Source: Macrococcoides equi (lineage in GTDB: Bacteria; Bacillota; Bacilli; Staphylococcales; Staphylococcaceae). Taken from it: DNA of 64,000 nucleotides. The notes beneath the pieces are model-generated. The model saw nothing but the letters and a program-made list of their open reading frames with translations. It was not told the origin of the DNA and searched no databases. Location: NCBI RefSeq assembly GCF_047425865.1, contig NZ_CP179735.1, one strand, 5' to 3'. Below, in pieces: positions 1 to 6,769 of this stretch (the stretch's first letter is position 1; every line of letters starts with the position of its first letter). The position numbers and the translations under genes were made by a program.

Positions 1-70
1 TGACATGCTTAAAGAGAGAAATATTATTCTGGAAGATACAGCACAAGGTGTGAGATTTAAACGTGGTTAA
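1..70 (+). CDS. cysS: Cysteinyl-tRNA synthetase, C-terminal end only
   Basis: Only the last 22 codons are present, read from base 2 to the TAA at 68-70. The peptide ends LEDTAQGVRFKRG, which matches the usual CysS C-terminus (LEDT.QG.R..R). CysS charges tRNA-Cys in the cytoplasm. The stop overlaps the GTG start of the mini-ribonuclease III gene by a few bases, the usual cysS-mrnC arrangement in Firmicutes. The call rests on this short tail plus synteny. Confidence 0.8.
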   Translation, partial: DMLKERNIILEDTAQGVRFKRG

Positions 71-464
71 TGAAGCAAGTTTGTACAATCCACTGACACT
101 TGCATACCTTGGTGATGCTGTACTTGATTTATACGTACGAGATTATATTGTGCGAGAGATGAACAAGAAGCCCAATGAATTACATCGTCAAGCTACTTTT
201 TTCGTATCAGCTAAGAGTCAGGCAGCGACATTCGATACACTTGTGGGTGAAAATTACTTTACTGCGCAGGAGACAGAGATATTGATGCGCGGACGAAATG
301 CCAAAAGTCATACGCGCGCTAAAAATACGGATGTTATCTCTTATAAAAAGAGTACTGCACTGGAAGCGGTCATCGGTTATTTACACTTAAATAACGAAAC
401 AGAAAGATTACAGGTGTTACTTGAAAAAATTGTAACATTATGTGAAATGAGGGGTAAGCAATGA
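63..464 (+). CDS. mrnC: Mini-ribonuclease III (23S rRNA maturation)
   Basis: A 133-aa protein starting at GTG, overlapping the end of cysS. It has the RNase III catalytic fold without the double-stranded RNA-binding domain: an early LTLAYLGDAVLDLYVRDYI helix holding the conserved Asp, and a later TALEAVIGYLHL segment holding the second acidic metal ligand. The family trims the ends of pre-23S rRNA. It overlaps rlmB by four bases (ATGA), so the two are probably translationally coupled in a cysS-mrnC-rlmB-rae1 operon. Confidence 0.93.
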   Translation: MVNEASLYNPLTLAYLGDAVLDLYVRDYIVREMNKKPNELHRQATFFVSAKSQAATFDTLVGENYFTAQETEILMRGRNAKSHTRAKNTDVISYKKSTALEAVIGYLHLNNETERLQVLLEKIVTLCEMRGKQ

Positions 465-1210
465 ACAAGCAAACGAATGATGAAATTATTGTAGGACGTC
501 ATGCGGTTAAGAGTGCGATAGAATCAGAACATGAAATTAATAAAGTATTTATTCAGGAAGGCATCAATAAATCTCAAATTTCCAGTATTTTAAACCTTTG
601 CAAAGAGCGTAAGATAATTGTTCAGACGGTACCCAAGTCGAAACTCGACCATTTATCAGATGTACCGCATCAAGGTATTATGGCGATGATTTCACCTTAT
701 GAATATGTGGAGCTTGATGATTTTTTAAGTGCACGTAATACGGAAGCATTGAGTACTATTATGATTTTGGATGGTCTGGAAGATCCACATAATTTAGGTT
801 CAATCTTAAGAACAGCAGATGCGATTGGTATTGACGGTATTATGATTCCAAAGCGACGTTCGGTGAGTTTAAATCAAACGGTTGTTAAAGCATCAACTGG
901 AGCGATTGAACATGTGCCTGTGATGCGTGTAACAAATATCAGTCAGGCGATTGATAAATTAAAAGAGAACGGATACTGGGTTGCGGGTACGGATGCAAAG
1001 CAATCCGTAGATTATCGTAAGATGGATGCTAATATGAATTTAGCAATTGTCATTGGCTCAGAAGGTGAGGGGATGAGTCGCCTTGTAAAAGATAAATGTG
1101 ACTTTTTAATCCATTTGCCGATGGTTGGACATGTAAATAGTTTAAATGCTTCTGTAGCAGCAAGTTTATTAATGTATGAAGTTTATCGTAAAAGGAATCC
1201 GATAGACTAA
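461..1210 (+). CDS. rlmB: 23S rRNA (guanosine-2'-O-)-methyltransferase, TrmH/SpoU family
   Basis: A 249-aa SPOUT methyltransferase. The N-terminal substrate-binding domain (about residues 1-80, opening IIVGRHAVKSAI) precedes the SpoU domain with its three motifs: DGLEDPHNLGSILRTADA, IVIGSEGEGMS and the knot motif HLPMVGHVNSLNASVAAS. It transfers a methyl group from SAM to a ribose of 23S rRNA in RlmB-type enzymes. Its stop overlaps the next start (TAATG). Substrate specificity is inferred from family and from the conserved mrnC-rlmB-yacP order. Confidence 0.92.
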   Translation: MNKQTNDEIIVGRHAVKSAIESEHEINKVFIQEGINKSQISSILNLCKERKIIVQTVPKSKLDHLSDVPHQGIMAMISPYEYVELDDFLSARNTEALSTIMILDGLEDPHNLGSILRTADAIGIDGIMIPKRRSVSLNQTVVKASTGAIEHVPVMRVTNISQAIDKLKENGYWVAGTDAKQSVDYRKMDANMNLAIVIGSEGEGMSRLVKDKCDFLIHLPMVGHVNSLNASVAASLLMYEVYRKRNPID

Positions 1211-1728
1211 TGATTAAAAGATATACCATTATCGATGGATATAATGTCATAGGTCAAAGTGCAAAATTAAAAAAACTTGCTAAAGAATCATTAGAAGAAG
1301 CACGTATGCAACTATTACTTGAAATCGCCAATTACAATGCGCGTATAGCTGATGAAATGATTGTTGTGTTCGATGCTTATGATGTGAAGACACACGAACG
1401 TGAAGAAGTGTTTCATGGTATTCGTATTGTATTCTCGAGAGAGAAAGAAACAGCTGATGCAGTCATTGAGAGGCTCGTACATGAAATGTACGAAAAACAT
1501 ATTACAACAATTAAAGTGGTAACAAGTGATCTATCAGAACAGCATACCATTTTTGGTAGCGGTGCTTTGAGAATCCCCTCACGTGAATTTATCAGTAATT
1601 TACGTGAAGAAGAAAAAAATGTCGCAAAAGATATGCGTAGTATGGGAAATCAGAAGCCAAGAACACGTATTGAAATTGATGAAACGACAAAAGCTCGTCT
1701 GGAAAGATTGAGAAGAGGAGAAATTTAA
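1210..1728 (+). CDS. rae1: NYN-domain ribosome-dependent mRNA endonuclease (YacP/Rae1)
   Basis: A 172-aa protein with a PIN-like NYN nuclease fold. Conserved acidic residues appear in IIDGYNVIGQ near the N-terminus, in VVFDAYD near residue 55 and in KVVTSDLSEQ near residue 110. In Bacillus subtilis the homologue Rae1 cleaves mRNA in the ribosomal A site. The gene overlaps rlmB by one base and is last in the operon before sigH. The C-terminal basic tail ends RLERLRRGEI. Function is by homology and position. Confidence 0.87.
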   Translation: MIKRYTIIDGYNVIGQSAKLKKLAKESLEEARMQLLLEIANYNARIADEMIVVFDAYDVKTHEREEVFHGIRIVFSREKETADAVIERLVHEMYEKHITTIKVVTSDLSEQHTIFGSGALRIPSREFISNLREEEKNVAKDMRSMGNQKPRTRIEIDETTKARLERLRRGEI

Positions 1729-1807
1729 TTCAAGGTAATTTTATTGTTTGAGATAATGATATTTAACAGCTAAGCTAAAGAAAAAACATAATACGAGGTT
1801 TAGCAAA

Positions 1808-2437
1808 ATGATGTTTAAAACGTATACGCAAATCATTTGTGAAGAACAAACGGTATATCATCTACAGCCTATTGAAACAATTGTTAAAGATATACAGGAT
1901 GGCAATATCGATGCGTTTGAAAGTCTTGTGGCAAGGCTGCGTAATGGGATAGCTATTCATATTAGAAGAATTTCTTTTAAAGATTATGATGCGCTGTATC
2001 AGGAAAGTCTTATTTCACTTTATCAGGCTGTTCAAACGTATGATCCGTTAAAAAGTGATGATTTTGAAAGGTTTTATTTCTATCACTTGAAATATGCTTT
2101 GCTGGATTATGTGCGACACCTTCAGAAGGAACGCACACGTCCAGTTGTAAGCTATGAAGCACCTATTAATGATGAGGATTTGACGTTAGATGCCTATCTC
2201 CAGGATATCAATGCACTTAACCCGCGTATTGAAAGTGAACTGGAGGATTTAAAGTCACGTATGACGCCTGTTGCATTACAATTGAGTCCGTTGGAATATC
2301 GTGTAATGGAGTATTTGAAGGATCAGATGCCTGTAAAAGCGATGGCAGCAATTGAAAATGAATCTTTAAAAACAATTCACAATACGATAGCACGGCTGAA
2401 AGTTAAGGTGAAAGCATTCATCAGAGGCTTATCATAG
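1808..2437 (+). CDS. sigH: RNA polymerase sigma-H factor (staphylococcal SigH)
   Basis: A 209-aa sigma-70-family protein. A region 2 core is seen around YQESLISLYQAVQTYDP and FYFYHLKYALLDYVRHLQKE. A C-terminal region 4 helix-turn-helix begins at LSPLEYRVMEYLKDQ. In Staphylococcus this factor drives competence and phage-integrase genes and is normally silent. The weak ribosome-binding site (GAGG about nine bases before tandem ATG codons) fits low expression. The position between yacP and secE is conserved. The protein is divergent, as SigH homologues are. Confidence 0.85.
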   Translation: MMFKTYTQIICEEQTVYHLQPIETIVKDIQDGNIDAFESLVARLRNGIAIHIRRISFKDYDALYQESLISLYQAVQTYDPLKSDDFERFYFYHLKYALLDYVRHLQKERTRPVVSYEAPINDEDLTLDAYLQDINALNPRIESELEDLKSRMTPVALQLSPLEYRVMEYLKDQMPVKAMAAIENESLKTIHNTIARLKVKVKAFIRGLS

Positions 2438-2438
2438 T

Positions 2439-2467
2439 TTGACAAAAATACGTTTCACCGTTATATT
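2439..2467 (+). promoter_or_regulatory. Sigma-A promoter for secE-nusG
   Basis: TTGACA at 2439-2444 and TATATT at 2462-2467 with a 17-base spacer, starting just after the sigH stop. It gives secE and nusG their own housekeeping promoter. Confidence 0.75.
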
Positions 2468-2588
2468 AAACTAGGATTAGAATGAATTAAATGGACACAT
2501 ACCTTAAACCATATAGCATTAAAAATAAGTATCGAATTTCGGTTCGGTCTATTTTTTATCAATTAATAAACGTGATGGAGGCATACTC

Positions 2589-2768
2589 ATGGAACATAAA
2601 GAAAATTTCTTTCAAGGCGTGATCTCTGAGATGAAAAAAACTTCATGGCCAACAGGTCAGGAAGTTGTAAGAGATACAACAATCGTAGTATTAACGGTAT
2701 TATTCTTTATTATTTTCTTTTACGCAATCGACTTAGGTATTTCTGAACTTATTCGATTAATTAACTAA
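2589..2768 (+). CDS. secE: Preprotein translocase subunit SecE
   Basis: A 59-aa ORF with a strong ribosome-binding site (GGAGG, eight bases before ATG). The product starts MEHKENFFQGVISEMKKTSW, a basic amphipathic cytoplasmic helix typical of SecE. One transmembrane helix follows, rich in V, L, F and I (about residues 31-56). SecE clamps SecY in the membrane. It sits 11 bases before nusG, as in nearly all Firmicutes. The rpmG gene normally found between sigH and secE is not present. Confidence 0.93.
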   Translation: MEHKENFFQGVISEMKKTSWPTGQEVVRDTTIVVLTVLFFIIFFYAIDLGISELIRLIN

Positions 2769-2779
2769 GGAGGCATAAT

Positions 2780-3325
2780 ATGTCTGAGGAAAGCAAAAAA
2801 CATTGGTACGCAGTTCATACGTATTCGGGCTATGAAAATAAAGTTAAAGACAATTTAGAAAAACGTCTTGAATCTATGAATATGCAGGATCAAATCTTTA
2901 GAGTTGTCATCCCTGAAGAAGAAGAGACAACGATTAAAGACGGAAAAGCAAAAACATCAATTAAGAAAACATTTCCAGGGTACGTACTTGTTGAATTAGT
3001 AATGACAGACGAGTCATGGTATGTTGTACGTAATACACCAGGTGTTACTGGTTTTGTAGGCTCTGCTGGTGCAGGTTCTAAGCCGAACCCATTATTACCT
3101 GAAGAAGCGAAGTTCATCTTAAAATCTATGGGCATGAATGAGAAAACAATCGATGTCGAAATTGAAATTGGTGAGCAAGTCCGAGTGACAAGTGGACCAT
3201 TCACTAATCAAGTTGGTGAAGTAAAAGAAATCGATGTTGAGAAATACAAATTAACTGTATTAGTAGATATGTTTGGTCGTGAAACACCTGTAGAGGTTGA
3301 ATTTGATCAAATCGAAAAGTTATAA
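2780..3325 (+). CDS. nusG: Transcription termination/antitermination factor NusG
   Basis: A 181-aa protein. The N-terminal NGN domain opens KHWYAVHTYSGYENKVKDNL and carries the RNA polymerase-binding segment FPGYVLVELVM. A C-terminal KOW domain contains VTSGPFTNQVGEVKEID. NusG modulates pausing and links transcription to Rho, ribosomes or Nus factors. Start ATG follows AAGGAGG. It lies directly downstream of secE and upstream of the L11 operon. Confidence 0.97.
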   Translation: MSEESKKHWYAVHTYSGYENKVKDNLEKRLESMNMQDQIFRVVIPEEEETTIKDGKAKTSIKKTFPGYVLVELVMTDESWYVVRNTPGVTGFVGSAGAGSKPNPLLPEEAKFILKSMGMNEKTIDVEIEIGEQVRVTSGPFTNQVGEVKEIDVEKYKLTVLVDMFGRETPVEVEFDQIEKL

Positions 3326-3355
3326 AAAATTAAATATAAAAATGTAAATTGACAC

Positions 3356-3384
3356 TTGCATTTCATTGATGTAAGTGGTAATAT
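3356..3384 (+). promoter_or_regulatory. Probable promoter of the L11-L1 operon
   Basis: TTGCAT at 3356-3361 and TAATAT at 3379-3384, spacer 17, with an extended TGG before the -10. A consensus TTGACA at 3349-3354 lies slightly upstream but has no -10 at the right distance. The exact pair is uncertain. Confidence 0.45.
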
Positions 3385-3410
3385 TTTATAGTCGTGCTAA
3401 TTAGTACGGT

Positions 3411-3453
3411 TGATGAGTGGGAGGGTAAATATCATACCCTGTGACCACATCAC
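3411..3453 (+). promoter_or_regulatory. L1-binding-site-like leader upstream of rplK
   Basis: The 5' leader holds GTGGGAGG (3417-3424), a small hairpin with GGGT/ACCC arms, then TGACCAC (3442-3448). The outer TGAT and ATCA arms also pair. This GUGGGAGG...GACCAC arrangement resembles the L1 site in 23S rRNA helix 77, where GGUGGGAGG pairs with a CCACC strand. It is therefore a candidate site for feedback repression by L1. The same arrangement recurs before rplA. Confidence 0.55.
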
Positions 3454-3475
3454 GATATTATAGGAGGTGCACATC

Positions 3476-3898
3476 GTGGCTAAAAAAGTAATCAAAGTTG
3501 TTAAATTACAAATCCCAGCAGGGAAAGCGAATCCAGCGCCACCAGTTGGTCCAGCATTAGGTCAAGCAGGTGTTAACATCATGGGATTCTGTAAAGAATT
3601 TAACGCGCGTACACAAGAACAAGCAGGTTTAATTATTCCGGTTGAAATTTCTGTATTTGAAGATCGTTCATTTACATTTATCACTAAAACACCACCTGCA
3701 GCAGTTTTACTTAAAAAAGCAGCTAAAATCGAAAAAGGTTCAGGTGAACCAAACAAGACTAAAGTTGCTACAGTAACTGAAGATCAAGTACGTGAAATCG
3801 CTGAAGCTAAAATGGAAGATTTAAATGCAGCAAGCGTTGAAGCGGCAATGAGAATTATTGCTGGTACTGCTCGTAGTATGGGTGTAGAAATTAAATAA
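3476..3898 (+). CDS. rplK: 50S ribosomal protein L11
   Basis: A 140-aa protein starting at GTG 3476 (AKKVIKVVKLQIPAGKANPA). An in-frame GTG at 3467 overlaps the AGGAGG ribosome-binding site and cannot be used. The N-terminal domain has the PPVGPALGQAGVNIM loop. The C-terminal rRNA-binding domain ends RIIAGTARSMGVEIK. L11 forms the GTPase-associated centre of the 50S subunit. It is followed by rplA after a structured spacer. Confidence 0.97.
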   Translation: MAKKVIKVVKLQIPAGKANPAPPVGPALGQAGVNIMGFCKEFNARTQEQAGLIIPVEISVFEDRSFTFITKTPPAAVLLKKAAKIEKGSGEPNKTKVATVTEDQVREIAEAKMEDLNAASVEAAMRIIAGTARSMGVEIK

Positions 3899-3918
3899 TA
3901 TCACTTGGAGATTTAACG

Positions 3919-3938
3919 GCAGACTTATTTAAGTCTGC
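3919..3938 (+). other. Palindromic hairpin in the rplK-rplA spacer
   Basis: GCAGACTTA at 3919-3927 and TAAGTCTGC at 3930-3938 form a near-perfect palindrome. No run of T follows, so it is more likely an RNA processing or stabilising element than a terminator. Confidence 0.5.
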
Positions 3939-3948
3939 TCTTGCACTG

Positions 3949-3991
3949 TTATAGGTGCCCGTGGGAGGACATTCCGCTAAAACCACTATAA
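3949..3991 (+). promoter_or_regulatory. L1-binding-site-like element before rplA
   Basis: GTGGGAGG at 3961-3968 is followed after a short loop by AAAACCAC (3979-3986). The flanks TTATA (3949-3953) and TATAA (3987-3991) pair outside it. The structure abuts the AAGGAGG ribosome-binding site of rplA, so a bound protein could block L1 translation. The core motif matches the one upstream of rplK. The L1 assignment is inference from similarity to the rRNA site. Confidence 0.55.
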
Positions 3992-4005
3992 GGAGGAAAT
4001 AAAAA

Positions 4006-4701
4006 ATGGCTAAAAAAGGTAAAAAATATCAAGAAGCCGCTCAAAAGATTGATAACACAAAATTCTACTCTGTAGAAGAAGCTATCAAACTTGCGCAAGA
4101 AACAAGCACAGTTAACTTTGACGCTTCTGTTGAAGTTGCATTCCGTTTAGGAATCGATGTTCGTAAAAACGACCAACAAATCCGTGGAGCAGTAGTGCTT
4201 CCAAACGGAACTGGTAAAACACAACGTGTATTAGTATTCGCTAAAGGCGAAAAATTAAAAGAAGCTGAAGCTGCAGGCGCTGACTACGTTGGCGATGCTG
4301 AATACATCAACAAAATCAACCAAGGTTGGTTCGAATTTGATGTTATCGTAGCAACTCCAGACATGATGGGTGAAGTTGGTAAACTTGGACGTGTCCTTGG
4401 ACCTAAAGGTTTAATGCCAAACCCTAAAACTGGTACTGTAACGATGGACGTAACAAAAGCTGTTCAGGAAATCAAAGCTGGTAAAGTTGAATACCGTGCT
4501 GAGAAATCTGGTATCGTTCACGCTTCAATCGGTAAAGTATCATTTGATACAGCTAAATTAGTTGAAAACTTTAACACTTTAAAAGATGTTTTAGCTAAAG
4601 CTAAACCAGCTTCATCAAAAGGTACTTACTTCAAAACTGTTTCTGTAACTTCTACTATGGGCCCTGGTATCAAAGTTGACCCATCAGAAGTAAGAAACTA
4701 A
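4006..4701 (+). CDS. rplA: 50S ribosomal protein L1
   Basis: A 231-aa protein opening MAKKGKKYQEAAQKID, with the conserved segments GAVVLPNGTGKTQRVLVFAKG and GPKGLMPNPKTGTVT. L1 binds the mobile stalk of 23S rRNA and usually represses its own operon by binding the mRNA leader. It starts at ATG behind AAGGAGG. Confidence 0.97.
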   Translation: MAKKGKKYQEAAQKIDNTKFYSVEEAIKLAQETSTVNFDASVEVAFRLGIDVRKNDQQIRGAVVLPNGTGKTQRVLVFAKGEKLKEAEAAGADYVGDAEYINKINQGWFEFDVIVATPDMMGEVGKLGRVLGPKGLMPNPKTGTVTMDVTKAVQEIKAGKVEYRAEKSGIVHASIGKVSFDTAKLVENFNTLKDVLAKAKPASSKGTYFKTVSVTSTMGPGIKVDPSEVRN

Positions 4702-4717
4702 TTTTAAAAAAAACAAT

Positions 4718-4746
4718 TTGACAAGATTCAAATTTCACGTTATAGT
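4718..4746 (+). promoter_or_regulatory. Sigma-A promoter of rplJ-rplL
   Basis: TTGACA at 4718-4723 and TATAGT at 4741-4746 with a 17-base spacer, just after rplA. Transcription would begin just upstream of the L10 leader. Confidence 0.8.
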
Positions 4747-4764
4747 GTAATTTGTATTTTATAA

Positions 4765-4867
4765 ATAACCTAAGACAGTAGGGGCGCATGCTTAATAATC
4801 CTACCGAGGTGAAATTTGACTTGAGACTGTTCAAGCACTTTTTACCATGGGTGAAAAGTGCTTTTTT
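4765..4867 (+). promoter_or_regulatory. Ribosomal protein L10 leader with intrinsic attenuator
   Basis: The leader contains the conserved CCTAAGACAGTAGG...TAATCCTACCGAGG arrangement of the Firmicute L10 leader. It is followed by a strong terminator hairpin (AAGCACTTTT at 4833-4842 with AAAAGTGCTT at 4854-4863, then T residues). Binding of the L10-L12 complex to such leaders is known to favour termination. Here the attenuator lies about 46 bases before the rplJ start. Confidence 0.85.
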
Positions 4868-4913
4868 AATATCTATATTAGAAAAGCACGAAAATCTTAA
4901 TGGAGGTGTCATA

Positions 4914-5438
4914 ATGAGTACAAAAGCTATCGAAATCAAACAACAAAAAGCTGATGTGATCACTGAACAATTAAAAAATTCAGTATCTACTATCATCGTT
5001 GACTATCGTGGTTTAACTGTTGCGCAAGTAACTGAACTACGTAAACAACTTCGCGAAGCTGGTGTTGAGTTCAAAGTTTACAAAAATACTTTAGTACGTC
5101 GTTCAGCTGAAGCAGCTGGTATCGAAGGTATCGAAGAATTTTTAACTGGACCAAACGCTATCGCATTCTCAAACGAAGAAGTTGTAGCACCAGCAAAAAT
5201 TATTGCTGACTTCGCTAAAGAAAACGAAAAGTTAGAAATCAAAGCAGGTATCATCGAAGGTAAAGTGACTAGCGCTGAAGATATCAAAGCTATCGCATCA
5301 TTACCATCAAAAGAAGGACTTATCTCAATGGTTCTTTCAGTATTACAAGCTCCAATCCGTAACTTTGCTTACGCAGTTAAAGCTGTTGGAGAACAAAAAG
5401 AAGGCGGAGAAGAAACTGCTCCTGCTGAAGAAGCATAA
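4914..5438 (+). CDS. rplJ: 50S ribosomal protein L10
   Basis: A 174-aa protein starting at ATG 4914 behind GGAGGTG. In-frame codons further upstream lie inside the leader RNA and are not used. It opens MSTKAIEIKQQKADVI and contains DYRGLTVAQVTELRKQLR and YKNTLVRRSAE, the rRNA-binding domain. The C-terminal helix that recruits L12 dimers ends in an acidic tail. L10 also acts as feedback regulator through the upstream leader. Confidence 0.97.
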   Translation: MSTKAIEIKQQKADVITEQLKNSVSTIIVDYRGLTVAQVTELRKQLREAGVEFKVYKNTLVRRSAEAAGIEGIEEFLTGPNAIAFSNEEVVAPAKIIADFAKENEKLEIKAGIIEGKVTSAEDIKAIASLPSKEGLISMVLSVLQAPIRNFAYAVKAVGEQKEGGEETAPAEEA

Positions 5439-5500
5439 TTCACTTAGCCAAGAACAACAAGTATCATAAAAAAACTTAAATTAAATGGAGGAATACAATC

Positions 5501-5866
5501 ATGTCAAACGAAAAAATTATCGAAATGATTAAAGAAATGTCAGTTTTAGAATTAAACGATTTAGTTAAAGCTATCGAAGAAGAATTTGGTGTAACTGCTG
5601 CTGCTCCTGTAGCTGTAGCTGGTGCTGCTGGTGGCGCTGACGCTGCTGCAGAAAAAACTGAATTCGACGTAGAATTAGTATCTGCTGGATCTTCAAAAAT
5701 CAAAGTTGTTAAAGCTGTTAAAGAAGCAACTGGTTTAGGATTAAAAGACGCTAAAGACTTAGTTGATGGCGCTCCTAAAGTAATCAAAGAAGGCGTATCT
5801 AAAGACGAAGCTGAAGAATTAAAAGCTAAATTAGAAGAAGCTGGAGCAACTGTAGAAGTTAAATAA
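5501..5866 (+). CDS. rplL: 50S ribosomal protein L7/L12
   Basis: A 121-aa protein. It has an N-terminal dimerisation helix (NEKIIEMIKEMSVLELNDLV), an alanine-rich hinge (about residues 35-52) and the C-terminal factor-binding domain with KIKVVKAVKEATGLGLKDAK. It forms the multimeric ribosomal stalk. Codon use is strongly restricted, as expected of a highly expressed gene. Confidence 0.98.
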   Translation: MSNEKIIEMIKEMSVLELNDLVKAIEEEFGVTAAAPVAVAGAAGGADAAAEKTEFDVELVSAGSSKIKVVKAVKEATGLGLKDAKDLVDGAPKVIKEGVSKDEAEELKAKLEEAGATVEVK

Positions 5867-5882
5867 TTTCTCTTTTGTTACG

Positions 5883-5912
5883 AAACCCGTTATGTATATA
5901 ACGGGTTTTTCT
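5883..5912 (+). terminator. Intrinsic terminator after rplL
   Basis: AAACCCGTTAT at 5883-5893 pairs with ATAACGGGTTT at 5898-5908 across a GTAT loop, followed by T residues. Confidence 0.9.
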
Positions 5913-5979
5913 TGCTTTATATTGGTATAATTTCAACTGTGTGCACACTGCACTAAGAAGAAATGAGTGAGGTGTTAAG

Positions 5980-6576
5980 GTGAGTCATTATTACAGCGAA
6001 GAACAAACAGTAGCAAGTAATGAAAATATAATTGGATTTAATATGGGCAACCATAATTTGAAACTTACAACAGATGCCGGCGTGTTTTCTAAAGGTGGGG
6101 TTGATTTTGGATCAAACTTGCTCGTTAAAACCTTTTTAGAAGACGCAGGTCCTAAGCGTGTTCTTGATGTAGGTTGTGGATACGGTACGATGGGATTAAT
6201 GGTAGCTAAACATCATCCAGAAGCTCTTATACATATGGTCGACGTTAACGAACGCGCGTTAGGTCTTGCAGAAAGGAATGCGTTATCTAATGATATTCGT
6301 AATGTTAAAATATATAAAAGTGATGGATTAAATGAGGTTACTGAAAAGTTTGATACAGTGTTAACCAATCCCCCCATCCGTGCAGGAAAAGAAGTAGTCC
6401 ATCGTATCTTAGAAGATAGTTTAAAAGCGCTTGATGAGTCGGGTGCGCTATATGTTGTGATTCAAAAGAAACAAGGTATGCCATCAGCAAAAAAGAAGAT
6501 GGAAAATGATTTTGGCAATGTAACTGTATTAAAAAAAGATAAAGGCTATTATATTTTAAAGAGTGTAAAAGGTTGA
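5980..6576 (+). CDS. Class I SAM-dependent methyltransferase (RsmC/YbxB-like)
   Basis: A 198-aa protein starting at GTG behind GAGG. It contains the SAM-binding motif VLDVGCGYGTMGLMVA near residue 60 and the TNPPIRAG motif near residue 130. That NPP[F/Y/I] signature marks N-methyltransferases acting on a base or amide nitrogen, and RsmC-type enzymes act on 16S rRNA guanine. The position between rplL and rpoB is conserved in Firmicutes. The exact substrate cannot be read from the sequence. Confidence 0.85.
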   Translation: MSHYYSEEQTVASNENIIGFNMGNHNLKLTTDAGVFSKGGVDFGSNLLVKTFLEDAGPKRVLDVGCGYGTMGLMVAKHHPEALIHMVDVNERALGLAERNALSNDIRNVKIYKSDGLNEVTEKFDTVLTNPPIRAGKEVVHRILEDSLKALDESGALYVVIQKKQGMPSAKKKMENDFGNVTVLKKDKGYYILKSVKG

Positions 6577-6601
6577 CCTTCTACAATTGGTCTGTTATAG
6601 T
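6573..6601 (+). promoter_or_regulatory. Promoter of rpoB-rpoC
   Basis: TTGACC at 6573-6578 and TATAGT at 6596-6601, spacer 17. The -35 overlaps the stop codon of the methyltransferase gene. Confidence 0.7.
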
Positions 6602-6680
6602 AATAGAATGTAAAAATTTAAATGAATAAGTGTGCACTTTTCTATCTAATTTTAGGAGAAATGAGTTTAAAATAAAAGTT

Positions 6681-6714
6681 GAAAATGGAGTTATGTGATT
6701 CCGTTTTCTTTTTG
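6681..6714 (+). terminator. Terminator-like hairpin in the rpoB leader
   Basis: GAAAATGGA (6681-6689) can pair with TCCGTTTTC (6700-6708), followed by a T-rich stretch. It lies between the rpoB promoter and start, so it may act as an attenuator controlling RNA polymerase synthesis. Confidence 0.6.
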
Positions 6715-6769
6715 TCTTATTGCTTCTGTTTTAGGTAAAAGGCACCACAATTTTTGAGGGGTGAATCTG

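Noticed and set aside
4788..4913. Longer N-terminus for L10 using an upstream in-frame start
   Set aside because: That region is the L10 leader and its terminator hairpin; L10 homologues start at the ATG at 4914, which has a strong ribosome-binding site.
6761..6769. GTG at 6761 as the rpoB start
   Set aside because: It directly abuts the GAGGGG ribosome-binding site; TTG at 6770 has normal spacing and matches RpoB N-termini.
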